Source: Sphingobacteriales bacterium (GTDB lineage Bacteria > Bacteroidota > Bacteroidia > Chitinophagales > Chitinophagaceae). Taken from it: 64,000 nt of DNA. The translations under genes were made by a program, and so were the position numbers. Location of the stretch: assembly GCA_016235125.1 (NCBI GenBank), contig JACRLZ010000002.1, positions 62,001 through 126,000 on the forward strand. The letters are read 5' to 3'. The notes under the pieces were generated by a model that saw only the letters and a program-made list of their open reading frames with translations, did no database searches and was not told the origin of the DNA. This document shows positions 24,044 through 34,600 of this stretch, in pieces (within the stretch, counting starts at the first letter, position 1; each line of letters starts with the position of its first letter).

Positions 24044-25873
24044 TTAGTTTTTCAGGTTTAGCCTGATTTGCAATTCTTCCAACTGCCTTTCATCAATTGT
24101 CGAAGGTGCATCCAGCATCACATCTCTTCCCGCATTATTTTTTGGAAAGGCAATAAAATCACGGATGCTTTCACTGCCGCCGAGGATGGCGCAGAGACGG
24201 TCGAAACCAAAAGCAATGCCACCATGCGGCGGGGCGCCGTACTCAAAAGCGCCGAGTAAGAAGCCAAATTTATGTTGCTGTTCTTCTTTATCCATTCCGA
24301 GAGCCGCAAACATTTTTTCTTGCAATTCTCTCTGATAGATTCTTATCGAACCACCGCCGATTTCATTTCCGTTCAGCACCATATCATAGGCATTAGCCTT
24401 GATATTGGCATAGGGGTGTTTTAAATATTCAGCAGCATTATTAATGGCGGGATTGTTATTGATCATTGTTTCGATCTGCGAAGGCTTGGGCGAAGTAAAG
24501 GGATGATGGCGGGCCACCCAGCGATTGCCTTCTTCATCATATTCAAACAATGGAAAATCCAGTACCCACAACAATTTGAATTCGTCCTTTTTTCTCAAAC
24601 CCCATCTTTCAGCCATTTCAAGCCGCAACTCACTGATAGCTTTTCTTGTTCTTTCTTCTGCACCGGCAAGAATTAAAACTAAATCTCCAGCTTTTGCATT
24701 GGCTGCATCAGCAATGGCTTTCAGTTTTTTTTCGTTATAAAATTTATCAATGCTGCTTTTATAAGTTCCATCGGTATTACATTTAATAAACACCAACCCT
24801 TTCATTCCTATCTGCGGACGTTTCACCCATTCGGTCAGTTCATCAGTTTGTTTTCTTGAATAATCGGCGCAGCCCGGAACTGAAATTGCAAGCACAGTTT
24901 CTGCCTCATCAAAAACCTTGAAGCTGGCATCATTTATCAAAGCCACATTATCCTGCTTTGAAGTATAAACAGAAGAAGCCTTCTTCAGATTAAGCAGTTT
25001 CATTTCAAACCGAATGTCTGGTTTATCGTTTCCATAATTCCACATGGCATCTTCCCATGTCATCCGTTGTACGGGTTCTGTATAATCAATTCCTTTTACT
25101 TCTTTGAAAATTGATTTTACCATGCCTTCAAACATGTTCAGAATGTCTTCCTGTTCGACAAAAGCCATTTCACAGTCAATCTGTGTAAACTCCGGCTGCC
25201 GGTCTGCTCTCAGATCTTCATCACGGAAACATTTTACGATCTGGTAATAGCGGTCATAACCACTCACCATCAGCAACTGCTTGAAAGTTTGTGGTGATTG
25301 GGGCAGTGCATAAAATTGTCCCGGGTTCATTCTTGAGGGAACAACGAAATCCCTGGCTCCTTCCGGGGTTGATTTGATCAGGAAAGGAGTTTCAATATCC
25401 ATAAAGCCCTGCTGGTGAAGATAGTTTCTGGCGGCACGGTTCACTGCATAGCGCAACTCAATGTTTTTCTTTACGGCATTGCGTCGCAGGTCAAGGAAAC
25501 GGTATTTCATCCGAAGGTCATCACCACCATCTGTATCATCCTGAATGGTGAAAGGCGGAACCGATGATTTGTTTAATATCTTAAATGAAGAAACTATTAT
25601 TTCAATATCACCCGTTGGTATATTGGGGTTTTTATTGCTTCTTTCACTTACTGTTCCTATTACCTGCAGCACAAACTCCCTGCCCAAAGGGTTTTCTTCA
25701 AGCTGCTTGTTCAATTCTTCTCCAAATAATAATTGTGTGATACCGTACCGGTCACGGAGGTCAACAAAAGTTATTGCTCCGAATTTTCGGATGGTCTGCA
25801 CCCAGCCGGCAAGAGTAATTTCTCTGGCCTTGTCAGTTATTCTTAATTCGCCACAGGTATGGGTTCTGAACAT
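24044..25873 (-). CDS. aspS: Aspartate-tRNA ligase
   Basis: Charges tRNA-Asp. 609 residues, bacterial type with the inserted GAD domain. An N-terminal OB fold for anticodon binding ([41 protein letters not shown]) is followed by class II motif 2 ([18 protein letters not shown]) and motif 3 ([13 protein letters not shown]). HHPFTSPK is conserved in the catalytic core. A -7 box (TATCTTTGC, 25903-25895) lies 21 nt upstream of the ATG. Whether it also mischarges tRNA-Asn cannot be decided from the sequence. Confidence 0.97.
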   Translation of the reverse strand: MFRTHTCGELRITDKAREITLAGWVQTIRKFGAITFVDLRDRYGITQLLFGEELNKQLEENPLGREFVLQVIGTVSERSNKNPNIPTGDIEIIVSSFKILNKSSVPPFTIQDDTDGGDDLRMKYRFLDLRRNAVKKNIELRYAVNRAARNYLHQQGFMDIETPFLIKSTPEGARDFVVPSRMNPGQFYALPQSPQTFKQLLMVSGYDRYYQIVKCFRDEDLRADRQPEFTQIDCEMAFVEQEDILNMFEGMVKSIFKEVKGIDYTEPVQRMTWEDAMWNYGNDKPDIRFEMKLLNLKKASSVYTSKQDNVALINDASFKVFDEAETVLAISVPGCADYSRKQTDELTEWVKRPQIGMKGLVFIKCNTDGTYKSSIDKFYNEKKLKAIADAANAKAGDLVLILAGAEERTRKAISELRLEMAERWGLRKKDEFKLLWVLDFPLFEYDEEGNRWVARHHPFTSPKPSQIETMINNNPAINNAAEYLKHPYANIKANAYDMVLNGNEIGGGSIRIYQRELQEKMFAALGMDKEEQQHKFGFLLGAFEYGAPPHGGIAFGFDRLCAILGGSESIRDFIAFPKNNAGRDVMLDAPSTIDERQLEELQIRLNLKN

Positions 25874-25894
25874 ATTTCTTATCCTTTGCTGACC

Positions 25895-25903
25895 GCAAAG
25901 ATA
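25895..25903 (-). promoter_or_regulatory. -7 promoter box for aspS
   Basis: The minus strand reads TATCTTTGC, a full TAnnTTTG match, 21 nt upstream of the ATG. Confidence 0.55.
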
Positions 25904-25978
25904 ACGGGGGAGGACCTATTTTCAGGGCTTTGATTTGACTTGAAAAGAGGAATTATATTCGTAGAATATAAACCCACA

Positions 25979-26962
25979 ATGCCTCCGGGAGATACTATCA
26001 TCCTGAATAGTTTAGACCAGTTGCCTGATTCAATACGGCATATTGTGGACTCATTATTGGAATTACATTCCCATCAATTACCCGGTGAAGAAAAAGTACC
26101 ACAGTTTCTTTTCCCTCAATGGAGTATTTTTTTATTTGTACTACTGGTAGCCTGGGCTTCTGCATATTTCTATATTATCAGACCGGCGTCTGCAAAAAGA
26201 AAAAAGGTAAAAGAAATACCGGATGATGATACTGCTGACAGTGTCGTTGCCGGAATCAGGTATGAACAATGGCTGAATAAATACAATCCCTATTATGCCT
26301 CCCTGCAAGTGGATCTTAAGAAAAGATTTTTAAAAAGGGTGATGGCTTTTAAGGAATCAAAGGAGTTTCGTTTTCATTTTATGCAGCCCGAGGAATTTAT
26401 TCCTGTACTTATCAGCGGAGCAGCCGTACAGCTTACTTTCGGGTTAAGACATTTTCTTATTGAATATTTTCCGGTCATCAATATTATCAAAGGAGAATAC
26501 AGCTATTCAGGTGGCCACAAAATAGTAGAAGGGCATGTGCAGGTTGACAATCGTTCCATCAATATTTCATGGAACAATTTTATTCAGGACTATGAAGACT
26601 ATACCGATTCGCAGAATGTAGGGCTGCATGAATTAGCACATGCTGTTTCTTTTGACTTTCTGTATGGCTTTCATGAGAACAAACATCCACACTATGAAGA
26701 AGGACTGAAAGAATATATTCAGGTGGCGGCTCCTGTATTTAAAGAATTGAGACAGGGTAAACCCCATTTTCTTGATGATTACGGGGCGCTGAATGTAGAA
26801 GAATTTTGGGCAGTATCAATCGAATCATTTTTTGAAAACGCTTTGGAATTCCGGTATAAAATGCCCGGATTATTTAATGCAATTTGTGAATTGCTTAACC
26901 AGGATCCGCTAACAAATGAAAAAATAATCGATAGAAGCCTTGCCGGGTTTTCATCTACATAG
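25979..26962 (+). CDS. MtfA-family zinc peptidase with membrane anchor
   Basis: 327 residues from the ATG at 25979; the TTG at 25940 is also in frame. A transmembrane helix at about 40-62 (QWSIFLFVLLVAWASAYFYII) precedes a cytoplasmic or periplasmic domain with VGLHELAHAVSFDF, the HExxH zinc motif, and GALNVEEFWAVSIESFFENALEFRYKMPGLF, typical of MtfA. E. coli MtfA (about 265 residues) is a soluble aminopeptidase that binds the repressor Mlc; the membrane anchor here is an addition and no Mlc homologue is visible. Its stop overlaps that of the convergent next gene by 8 bp. Confidence 0.85.
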   Translation: MPPGDTIILNSLDQLPDSIRHIVDSLLELHSHQLPGEEKVPQFLFPQWSIFLFVLLVAWASAYFYIIRPASAKRKKVKEIPDDDTADSVVAGIRYEQWLNKYNPYYASLQVDLKKRFLKRVMAFKESKEFRFHFMQPEEFIPVLISGAAVQLTFGLRHFLIEYFPVINIIKGEYSYSGGHKIVEGHVQVDNRSINISWNNFIQDYEDYTDSQNVGLHELAHAVSFDFLYGFHENKHPHYEEGLKEYIQVAAPVFKELRQGKPHFLDDYGALNVEEFWAVSIESFFENALEFRYKMPGLFNAICELLNQDPLTNEKIIDRSLAGFSST

Positions 26963-27365
26963 TCACTGCATGTTTTTCTTCTATTTCTTTAGGCCGCTGA
27001 AAAAGGTAATAGTATAATAATATGATCGCCCCTGTGGTAAAGGGTATCAATGCCATATGCTTACCCGTAAATTCTTTCCATACTGTCAGGGTATCAAACT
27101 CAAAAAATTCACTGATCATCCAGTAGGCATTGGCGGTGATCCAGAATACGATTGCCAGGTTATGAGCCAGCTCAGATTTAATATGCCTGTTTTTCCATGC
27201 TATCCATATTGCCACTGATAATGTCGGAACGATCATGGCAATGCCCAGCTCCCGCCAGATCATACACCAGCTGATATCTTTCATCAGCCAGAAAGCGATG
27301 TGCATATTTTCCATTTTGCGGAAACGGGCCGGGATAGTGTACATGATTTCTTTTTGCTGACTCAT
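26955..27365 (-). CDS. Hypothetical membrane protein
   Basis: 136 residues with about three membrane helices (IWRELGIAMIVPTLSVAIWIAW, NLAIVFWITANAYWMISEF, LIPFTTGAIILLYYYLF), Trp-rich. No family recognised. Translation could also start at an internal Met (MENMHIAFW). Transcribed away from the FAD oxidoreductase on the same strand, tail to tail with the MtfA-like gene. Confidence 0.7.
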   Translation of the reverse strand: MSQQKEIMYTIPARFRKMENMHIAFWLMKDISWCMIWRELGIAMIVPTLSVAIWIAWKNRHIKSELAHNLAIVFWITANAYWMISEFFEFDTLTVWKEFTGKHMALIPFTTGAIILLYYYLFQRPKEIEEKHAVTM

Positions 27366-27448
27366 AATTTTAAAGCCGGGCGTTAAAATCCGGTAATGAA
27401 TAAAAGTAATGATTTGTATTATAGTATCCCTTTGCTGAAAAATAATTT

Positions 27449-28507
27449 CTAACGGGATAAGATTTTTGAGAACCTGCTGATATCTGCTTCAGGTGTGACA
27501 GGTTTTTGAAAAAGCAGATGATCCGCCAGTTGTCTGGCAAAAAAGGGAGCAAGAGAACATCCCTTTGTGCCCATCCCGTTTAATATTCCAATATTTGGAT
27601 GAAAAGGATGCAGGCCGACAAAAGGCCTTCTTTCCAGTGTGGCAGGGCGAAGACCCGCTAAATGATCTGTAACAGTAAAAGGAACTTTCAACCATTCTTT
27701 CAATAACTGTTCCGTCTTTTTTCTGAAATTTTCTGAAGGATGTGTGTCTGTAAACTCCCATTCATAGCTTGAGCCGATCCACCATTCGCCGGGTGTTGCT
27801 AATGGAACCAGCATCATTCCTTTTTTAAAAATGTGGTCATCGGGTAGTCCGGAGATTTTCAATGTCAATGCTTCACCTTTATTGGGAGCAAAAGGCAATA
27901 GTTTGAAGTATGGATTATCAGCACAGCCAGCCCCATCACAAAAAATAATTTTATTGGCTGTAATGTCTTTATAATGGATTTGTTTTTGGCCTGATTCCAA
28001 AAGAGAAATATCAAATTCTTCTTCTAACAGTTGATTTTTATCTTTCAATTTTTTCCGCCAGGCGGGAATAATAGTTTCCAGATGTGCGGTGTAGGCAGGG
28101 GTTACCACTCCATACCCAAATTCATAATGGAAATAACTGCTGTATCGATTATCTTCTTTGTTTAATGAAACAAATTCTCCTTTCTCTTCCACCCGCTGCT
28201 GAAAACTAAGCCGCATTTGCGGACTGGGGAAGAAGTCAATTATATTTTTCTGAGAAATAGCTTTTATGTTCAGTTCTTTTCCAAGTTCATTGTATGCATT
28301 CCATGCAAAGAGAAGAAGCTTATTCGCCATCCACACGGTGGCATGGCGGCGGCCGGTGACCGGATTAATGATACCTGCTGCCAATCTGGAAGGAGCATTT
28401 TGGAAGTTGTTATCAATAACAAGAAATGATTTATTCTCTTTTCCCAGGTAATATGAAAGCCATGTGCCGGAAATACCTTGCCCGATAATTAAAAAATCAA
28501 CCAGCAT
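27449..28507 (-). CDS. FAD-dependent oxidoreductase (DAO / D-amino-acid oxidase family)
   Basis: 352 residues from the ATG at 28507 (MLVDFLIIGQGISG); an earlier in-frame ATG would put palindromic repeat sequence into the protein and lies upstream of the promoter box. The dinucleotide-binding GxGxxG (IGQGISGTWLSYYL) at the start, FLVIDN, and AGLRPATLERRPFVG plus LNGMGTKGCSLAPFFARQLADHL at the C-terminus fit the DAO superfamily. Substrate is unknown; members oxidise amino acids or sarcosine, or act in tRNA or thiamine modification. A -7 box ends 3 nt before the ATG. Confidence 0.85.
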   Translation of the reverse strand: MLVDFLIIGQGISGTWLSYYLGKENKSFLVIDNNFQNAPSRLAAGIINPVTGRRHATVWMANKLLLFAWNAYNELGKELNIKAISQKNIIDFFPSPQMRLSFQQRVEEKGEFVSLNKEDNRYSSYFHYEFGYGVVTPAYTAHLETIIPAWRKKLKDKNQLLEEEFDISLLESGQKQIHYKDITANKIIFCDGAGCADNPYFKLLPFAPNKGEALTLKISGLPDDHIFKKGMMLVPLATPGEWWIGSSYEWEFTDTHPSENFRKKTEQLLKEWLKVPFTVTDHLAGLRPATLERRPFVGLHPFHPNIGILNGMGTKGCSLAPFFARQLADHLLFQKPVTPEADISRFSKILSR

Positions 28508-28510
28508 TAT

Positions 28511-28519
28511 GCAAAAATA
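28511..28519 (-). promoter_or_regulatory. -7 promoter box for the FAD oxidoreductase, abutting the start codon
   Basis: The minus strand reads TATTTTTGC, then 3 nt (ATA), then ATG. A leaderless mRNA is predicted. Confidence 0.55.
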
Positions 28520-28522
28520 GGC

Positions 28523-28610
28523 TTTGGCTAAAGCCAAATATCAGGCTATACAAATTGCCCCGGCCTTAAGGCCGGGGCAAAAGAACATGAAATAACAGGC
28601 TTTAGCCAAA
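28523..28610. repeat. Palindromic repeat cluster between the macroglobulin and FAD oxidoreductase genes
   Basis: TTTGGC-TAAA-GCCAAA (28523-28538), a perfect 22-bp palindrome of GCCCCGG..CCGGGGC type (28557-28578), and an inverted relative of the first (GGCTTTAGCCAAA, 28598-28610). The cluster fills the space between the macroglobulin stop and the oxidoreductase promoter. Confidence 0.85.
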
Positions 28611-28612
28611 TC

Positions 28613-31600
28613 TTATTCAACATTGACACGAATGCCCTCACTGTGCGATGTGAATTCAGGGGCATACATGCACTGGATTGTTGTAATACCATTGCTGAAA
28701 TTACCAGTATGTGTCACAAACAACGGATACTCGAACACATAAGTCCCTTTTCTCAGGTAGCCGAAGAAAAAGTTAGTGCTCGCATCCTTGGTGCTTTCAT
28801 AATAACCAAGGCCACCCTGCCATTTGTAGCTGCTTAAAACATTCACCGGTTCCATGCAGGATGCCCGCATATCTTTCATGTGAACATATTCCATATCCCT
28901 GTCCACTCTAAGTTCGACCCTTACTTTTATTTTGTCTCCCACCTTTAATTTATCACCATCATTTACCGGGCTGATGACAGGGCCACGGTCAGTATTTTTT
29001 TCTACAAACAACTTCTTTATAAGTTTTAAAGGAGTTGATGCTGTTGTAATCTTATCAAGGTCTTCAAAATACTGCCAGTAAATTCCACCCCATGAGACCC
29101 CCACCTTATCTGCCGCCACAGGCGATGAAACAGTGACAGTCATATTTCCCATCTGGGGATTTACTTTGTTACCATCTATTGTTTTCTTAAAATATCCTGT
29201 GCCTGCTTCCTGATTATTTTCTGTTGAACTAATTGTGGTACTGCCCAGTTTTATTTCAACTTTTGGCTCATTGCTTAGCCATTCAGTTCCTTTCAGCAAA
29301 AGTGCATAGCAAGCCTCTGCTGTAGCCTTAGTTGTCTTCCAGTTATTGGTCTGTTTGTTTTTAAGTAACCATGTTCTCAGGTCATCCACCGTTTTTGTAT
29401 CCTTGCCCACTTCCTGGAAAGTTTCAATAAGCAATGATTGTGCTTCGATCGGCGCTTCGTACCAGAACCAACCCCCGGTTATTTCTTTCCAGTACATACC
29501 GAGTTCTTCATTATTGATGGAAGTTTCCTTCAGCGATTTCAAGATAGCTGCAGGGGTTGCAGCATCGCCTGTTCTGTTTAGTGCCAATGCGATCATGCCC
29601 TGCATGTATTTACCCTGGCTTACCCATGTTTGTTGTGTCCGGCCACGGAAATAATTATAAGCTGTTTTCGAAGAAGCTGCTATATCATATTCAGGGAAGA
29701 AACTTCTCATGTACAAATACTGGATAGATGTATATCCCGGCACATATTTTTTAAGATCGGTTTTATATTTTATCAGATCATCATAGTCTTCTTTGATCTT
29801 TCTGTCGAGATAAGGAATAGCTGTTGATAAAATAGCTTTCAGTTTGGATTCCTGCCCGGCTGCATAACTTTTGAGTTTTTTCAGATGGCCGATACCCGTT
29901 ATTATATATTGGGTGATGTATCTGTCATCCGGTCCACCAGTAAACCATACAAAACCGCCATTGCTGCTCTGCATTTGTTTTAGTTTTTCGTAGGCGCTGT
30001 TGAGTTGCTCACTCATTTTTATCATGTCAAACAGTAATGCGATATTCTTTTTCTGTTCGGCCTCGTTCTTTGCTTGTAATACCCATGGTGTTTCTTCCAG
30101 CAATACGGCTTTCAGTTCCTGGTTCTTCTGCAGGTTGCTCATCAACGCCGCCGTATCTTTTATTCTCCATTTTTCAAATACCTGTTTAATGCGGGGTGAT
30201 GAATTGGCAACGAATGTGGCCAGCGAATTGGCATAATAACGGTTCCATGTCTGCTCAGCACATTCGTAAGGATACTCCATCAGGTAGGGCAGGGCCTGCA
30301 CAGCATACCAGGCAGGATTGGATGTGTACTCAACTGTCAATCCGTAATGCTGAAGTGTGGAGGAAGTGCCGGAATTCAGCAGTTTGGTAAAAGTGAAATT
30401 CTTTGTGCCGGTTCCTCTCATCGGCAAAGGCATGGTTTCTGTCACCAGCATACGGTTGGTAAGAACGGGCATGGCATTCTCTTCTCCGTCACTGTAGTTA
30501 CCGGCTTTAGCAACAATTCTCCATACCAATGCTTTGTTGAATAAGTAGGGTACTTCAATAGGGAATTTCACCAATTCGCTTTGTCCGGCAGCTACCGTGA
30601 AATACTGGTTAGGGATCATATTGCGGAACCAGCCGTCCACTGATTCATTTGTTGTGGCATCGAATAATTGCAGTTGTGCGGTGCCTGTAAGTTCTTTTCC
30701 CGACAGGTTTACAATTTTACTGCTGAACTCCATTTTATCGCCTTCCCGTAAAAACCTTGGGGCATTGGGCTGCACCATCAGATCCTTTTGTGTAATGATT
30801 TCTTTGGTACTGTAGCCAAAGGCCGCATCTTTTGTATGTGCCAGCGCCATGAATTTCCATTTGGTCAATGCTTCGGGCATAGTAAAGGAGAATTCAATAG
30901 CTCCTGTGCTGTCTGTTCTCAGGTCAGGGAAGAAGAAAGCGGTTTCATTAAAGTTCTTGCGGATTTTTACATCGCCGGTTTGCTTACCAGTTTTTTCTTT
31001 GTCGAGCTGATCAGCTACTCCATCTTTATCAGAGTCAGGAAGCCCTTTGCCATTCTTTTTGTCAGATATTTTTAGACCGGGTACTGCTGTAACAACAACC
31101 TCGTTTGCAGCCGTTGGTTTTTCCTCAGCTGCTGCTCCGTCCATCATTACGGCGCCTTCCCGCATCATTTTAGGTTGACCAGGATACAAATAGCCACCAT
31201 AATTTCTACCTTCGGAAAAGAGGTAATCATATCGCTTATCAACATATTTGTATTCGTCGCTGCTTACATACCGCTGGTTTGATTCAATTTTTGTAAAATT
31301 CTGTGTGCCGGTCCAGTTCCGGCTGTTGTAATAATACGGCCAGATATACGGTTTATTCCAACCGTGTGAGTAAAACTGGTCAAGAGAAGCATCATACATG
31401 CTTGCCAGCATTTCGGCAGCCACCATTTCTTTTTTATATCCGGTAATTTTTACTTTCCATTTTTCCTCACTGCCGGGCAGGGTTTTATCCCTGAATGTGG
31501 CATATTCTATCGCAAGGTCTTTATTGGTCCAGGGAATACTAATGGTTTGGCTTAACTGGTAAAAACGGTTGTGCTTTACAAATATCCATCCCACTCCATA

Positions 31601-34600
31601 TCCTCCACGGTCTTGTTCGGTTGCGTTAAAGAAGAATGATTTCTTTTCGTTTGAAAGCTTAAGAAAGGAGTAGTTGCTGGTTGCTGGTTGCTGACTACCT
31701 ATTCCTTTATCCAGTTGATGAACGACAAAAAGATCATCGGCTGAAGAACCCAATTCAATTGTTGCTGCATCACCGGGCTCAACGGTTGTTTTCTTTGCAT
31801 TGCTCCAAAAATATTCCGGTCGGTTCAGTTGATTGTTTTTTTCATCAAACAACTCTATATATTTCACATCTTTTACTTCTTCACCATTCTTGTCTTTCGT
31901 TATCATTTCTATCACATAAAACCCGGGTTGGAATTTCCCATTCACTACCCGCCACTCGCCATTATCTCTTGCTGAGTCACTCTTTTCAAATGCCGGCTGT
32001 CCCTTTTCCCAGCTCTTGTAATCACTCTCATTATCATATTCATCGTAGGGGAAATTCTTGGTGTATTCATCCTTTGTCATCACAAACTGGTCAGGTCTTT
32101 CCCAAAAACGGTCACGGATAAGACGTTTTTCTTCTTTTAGTTTTGTAATTACAACTTTAACTATTGCAGGCTCATATTCCCCATTCATATTCTGGGTGCG
32201 GATGAATAATGTCTTTAAACTGTCTGATGGTAATGTGGCAGGAATATTTGTTACCAGCATCAGTGATTTGTAACTTACGGAAACCATCTGTTCACCACTT
32301 CTTGTTTCGCCGTTTATATCGGTTACATCGGCATAAACAGTATAATCAAATACCGGCTCGAACTTTTTATCAATCTTCAGATCGGGTATGGCGGTAAACT
32401 CAACAATAAATTTTCCGTCTTTATCAGTTTTTACTTCGCCGTGAGCAATTTCCATTTCTTCTGTCGGCGGTTGCCACCAGCGCCAGAAACACCAGTCATA
32501 AATAAAACGGGGCTGCCGCACCACCCGGTATTTTACTGTGGCTCCGTCAATATTATTGCCCGCATAGGCTTTGGCAATACCTGTTATTTTTATTTTATCA
32601 TTGACCTTGTAAGTGCCCTTGATGGGTTCATAGTCCACATAAAATTTTGGTCGTTTGTATTCTTCCACTCTGAAAGTAACATTTCCCTGGTTGATAGTAT
32701 AGCCTGGGCTGGCTATTTCCGCCCTCGAAAAGATGCTAAACTGACCATTCATTCCTGACTGCGGTAATTGAAACTTGCCGCTGAACGAACCGTATTCATT
32801 AGTTCTTACCTGTATTGTATCCACTTCTTTATAGTTCGCATCACGGAGAATAACTGTCGTAAAATAATCTTTCCGTATGCCACTCTTTTTTTCTTTTTCA
32901 TTTATTAACAATACAATTCCCTTGAAGTAAACCGTTTGCCCCGGCCTGTAAATGCTCCGGTCGGTAAACAGGTAAACGGATGTAGTGATCCTGGGTTCTT
33001 CTTTGTTTTCGCTGTAATAATAATAGTCATAAACAAGATCATCCAGGAAAAGCTTGTCGCTGTTATACCGGATATCAAGCAGGTAAGAATAATTGCCATA
33101 GTAATTATTCGTTTCTTTCTTTAGTTTATCCATTTTGAAGAAGCCATTTGCATCTGTGGTGTAAAGTTTCCCTTTTTCTTTTATGTACTTGTATTGTTTA
33201 TAATCGTATCGCTGCTCCCATACCTGAACGGCAGCTTTGGCAAGCGGCTGGCCATTGTCACGGTTCAAAACAAAATAATCGCTGCTGCTGTTTACATAGC
33301 TGATAGCAGAAACATAAAAAAACCGGGCTCCCAGAATTGTCTTTTTGTTGCCAAACTCCTTTTCATTGGAAGCGAGCAACACATATTCACCGGATGGGAG
33401 GGCATCAACTTTAACCTCCACGCTATGTTGTTGCAGATCATTGGTTATGGGCAATGTTTGTTGCCAGCTTTTAAGCGAGGTAGCCGCAACAAGGGTTGGC
33501 CAGTATTTTTCATCATACTGGTTTATCAACTGGGTTTTGAGTTTTTCATCAGCTTTTATTACCCGGAAATAAAGATTGTTGAGGTTCCTGTAATTCACCA
33601 ATGCCCGGAATGATTGTCCGGGTACATTCACTTTTTCAACACTGAATTGAAAAGATTTTCTGTTTATATCATTGAGCAGGTTATAACAATTGATCTTTCC
33701 TTCCGAAGAGTCCTTTTGGGCAATAATTTTTTCACAGATTTCTTTTGCTTTAACCCTGTCAAACCGGTGAGTGGTATCGCCATAAGGCTTATACTCATTT
33801 GCTTTTTCATTGTAATAAGATGCCATTAGGTACCATGCCTGGCTGGCAACAGGTAAATTTTCGTATCGCCGGGCAAGGGTATTAAGTGCATTAAAATAAA
33901 GCTTATCTTTTTCAGGATGCACCGAATTGCCTTTTACAAATCCGATTCTCAAAATATCAATATCAATTAATGCATCGGGTTTGACATCATTCAGGTGGAA
34001 AGCGATCAGCTTCTGTAATATGAGTAAAGCTTTATGCTGAAGCGATAGTGTATCTCTTGTTTCAAATTTTCTTTTTACAAAATCTGCAGCCGGATCAAAA
34101 GCGCCGGCCTGGTCAATTTCAAAGGCATAAGCAGGTTTTTGAATATCCCTTTCATCATTCTGAAAATAAGCAAGAGCCCTGTGTGCCAGCAGGTCATAAA
34201 GCGTCGGTCGAAGATGCCGCATATTTCCTTTTGTTATAATCGCATCATAAGCTTCCAGCTTTGTTTGCTGCAGAAGTTTTTCTTCTTTGATTGACTGCAA
34301 ATAGAGCCCACTGATTTTTTGATGAAAATCTTCAGCATCCCATGTGGCAATATCTTCTTTTTTGAATTCCTTTGTTTTTGTCCTGTCGTACATCTGCCAG
34401 CGGTGTTGCTGATAATAGCTCCAATACATGTCAGCCAGCAGGCTTTTAAGTATGGATGATACCGGTTCTTTACTGGCAGTTATTTCTTTTTCTATTTCGG
34501 TAATAGAAAGCACTTCATTCTCGTCTCTATTTTCTGTTTGAAGGGTGCTCATGTACACCAATGTCTTAATTACCTGTGCATCCTGGTTTTCTTTTTTGGC

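Noticed and set aside
31681..32121. A 146-codon plus-strand open frame inside the macroglobulin gene
   Set aside because: It is the antisense of the macroglobulin frame, with biased Leu/His/Ser composition and no promoter.
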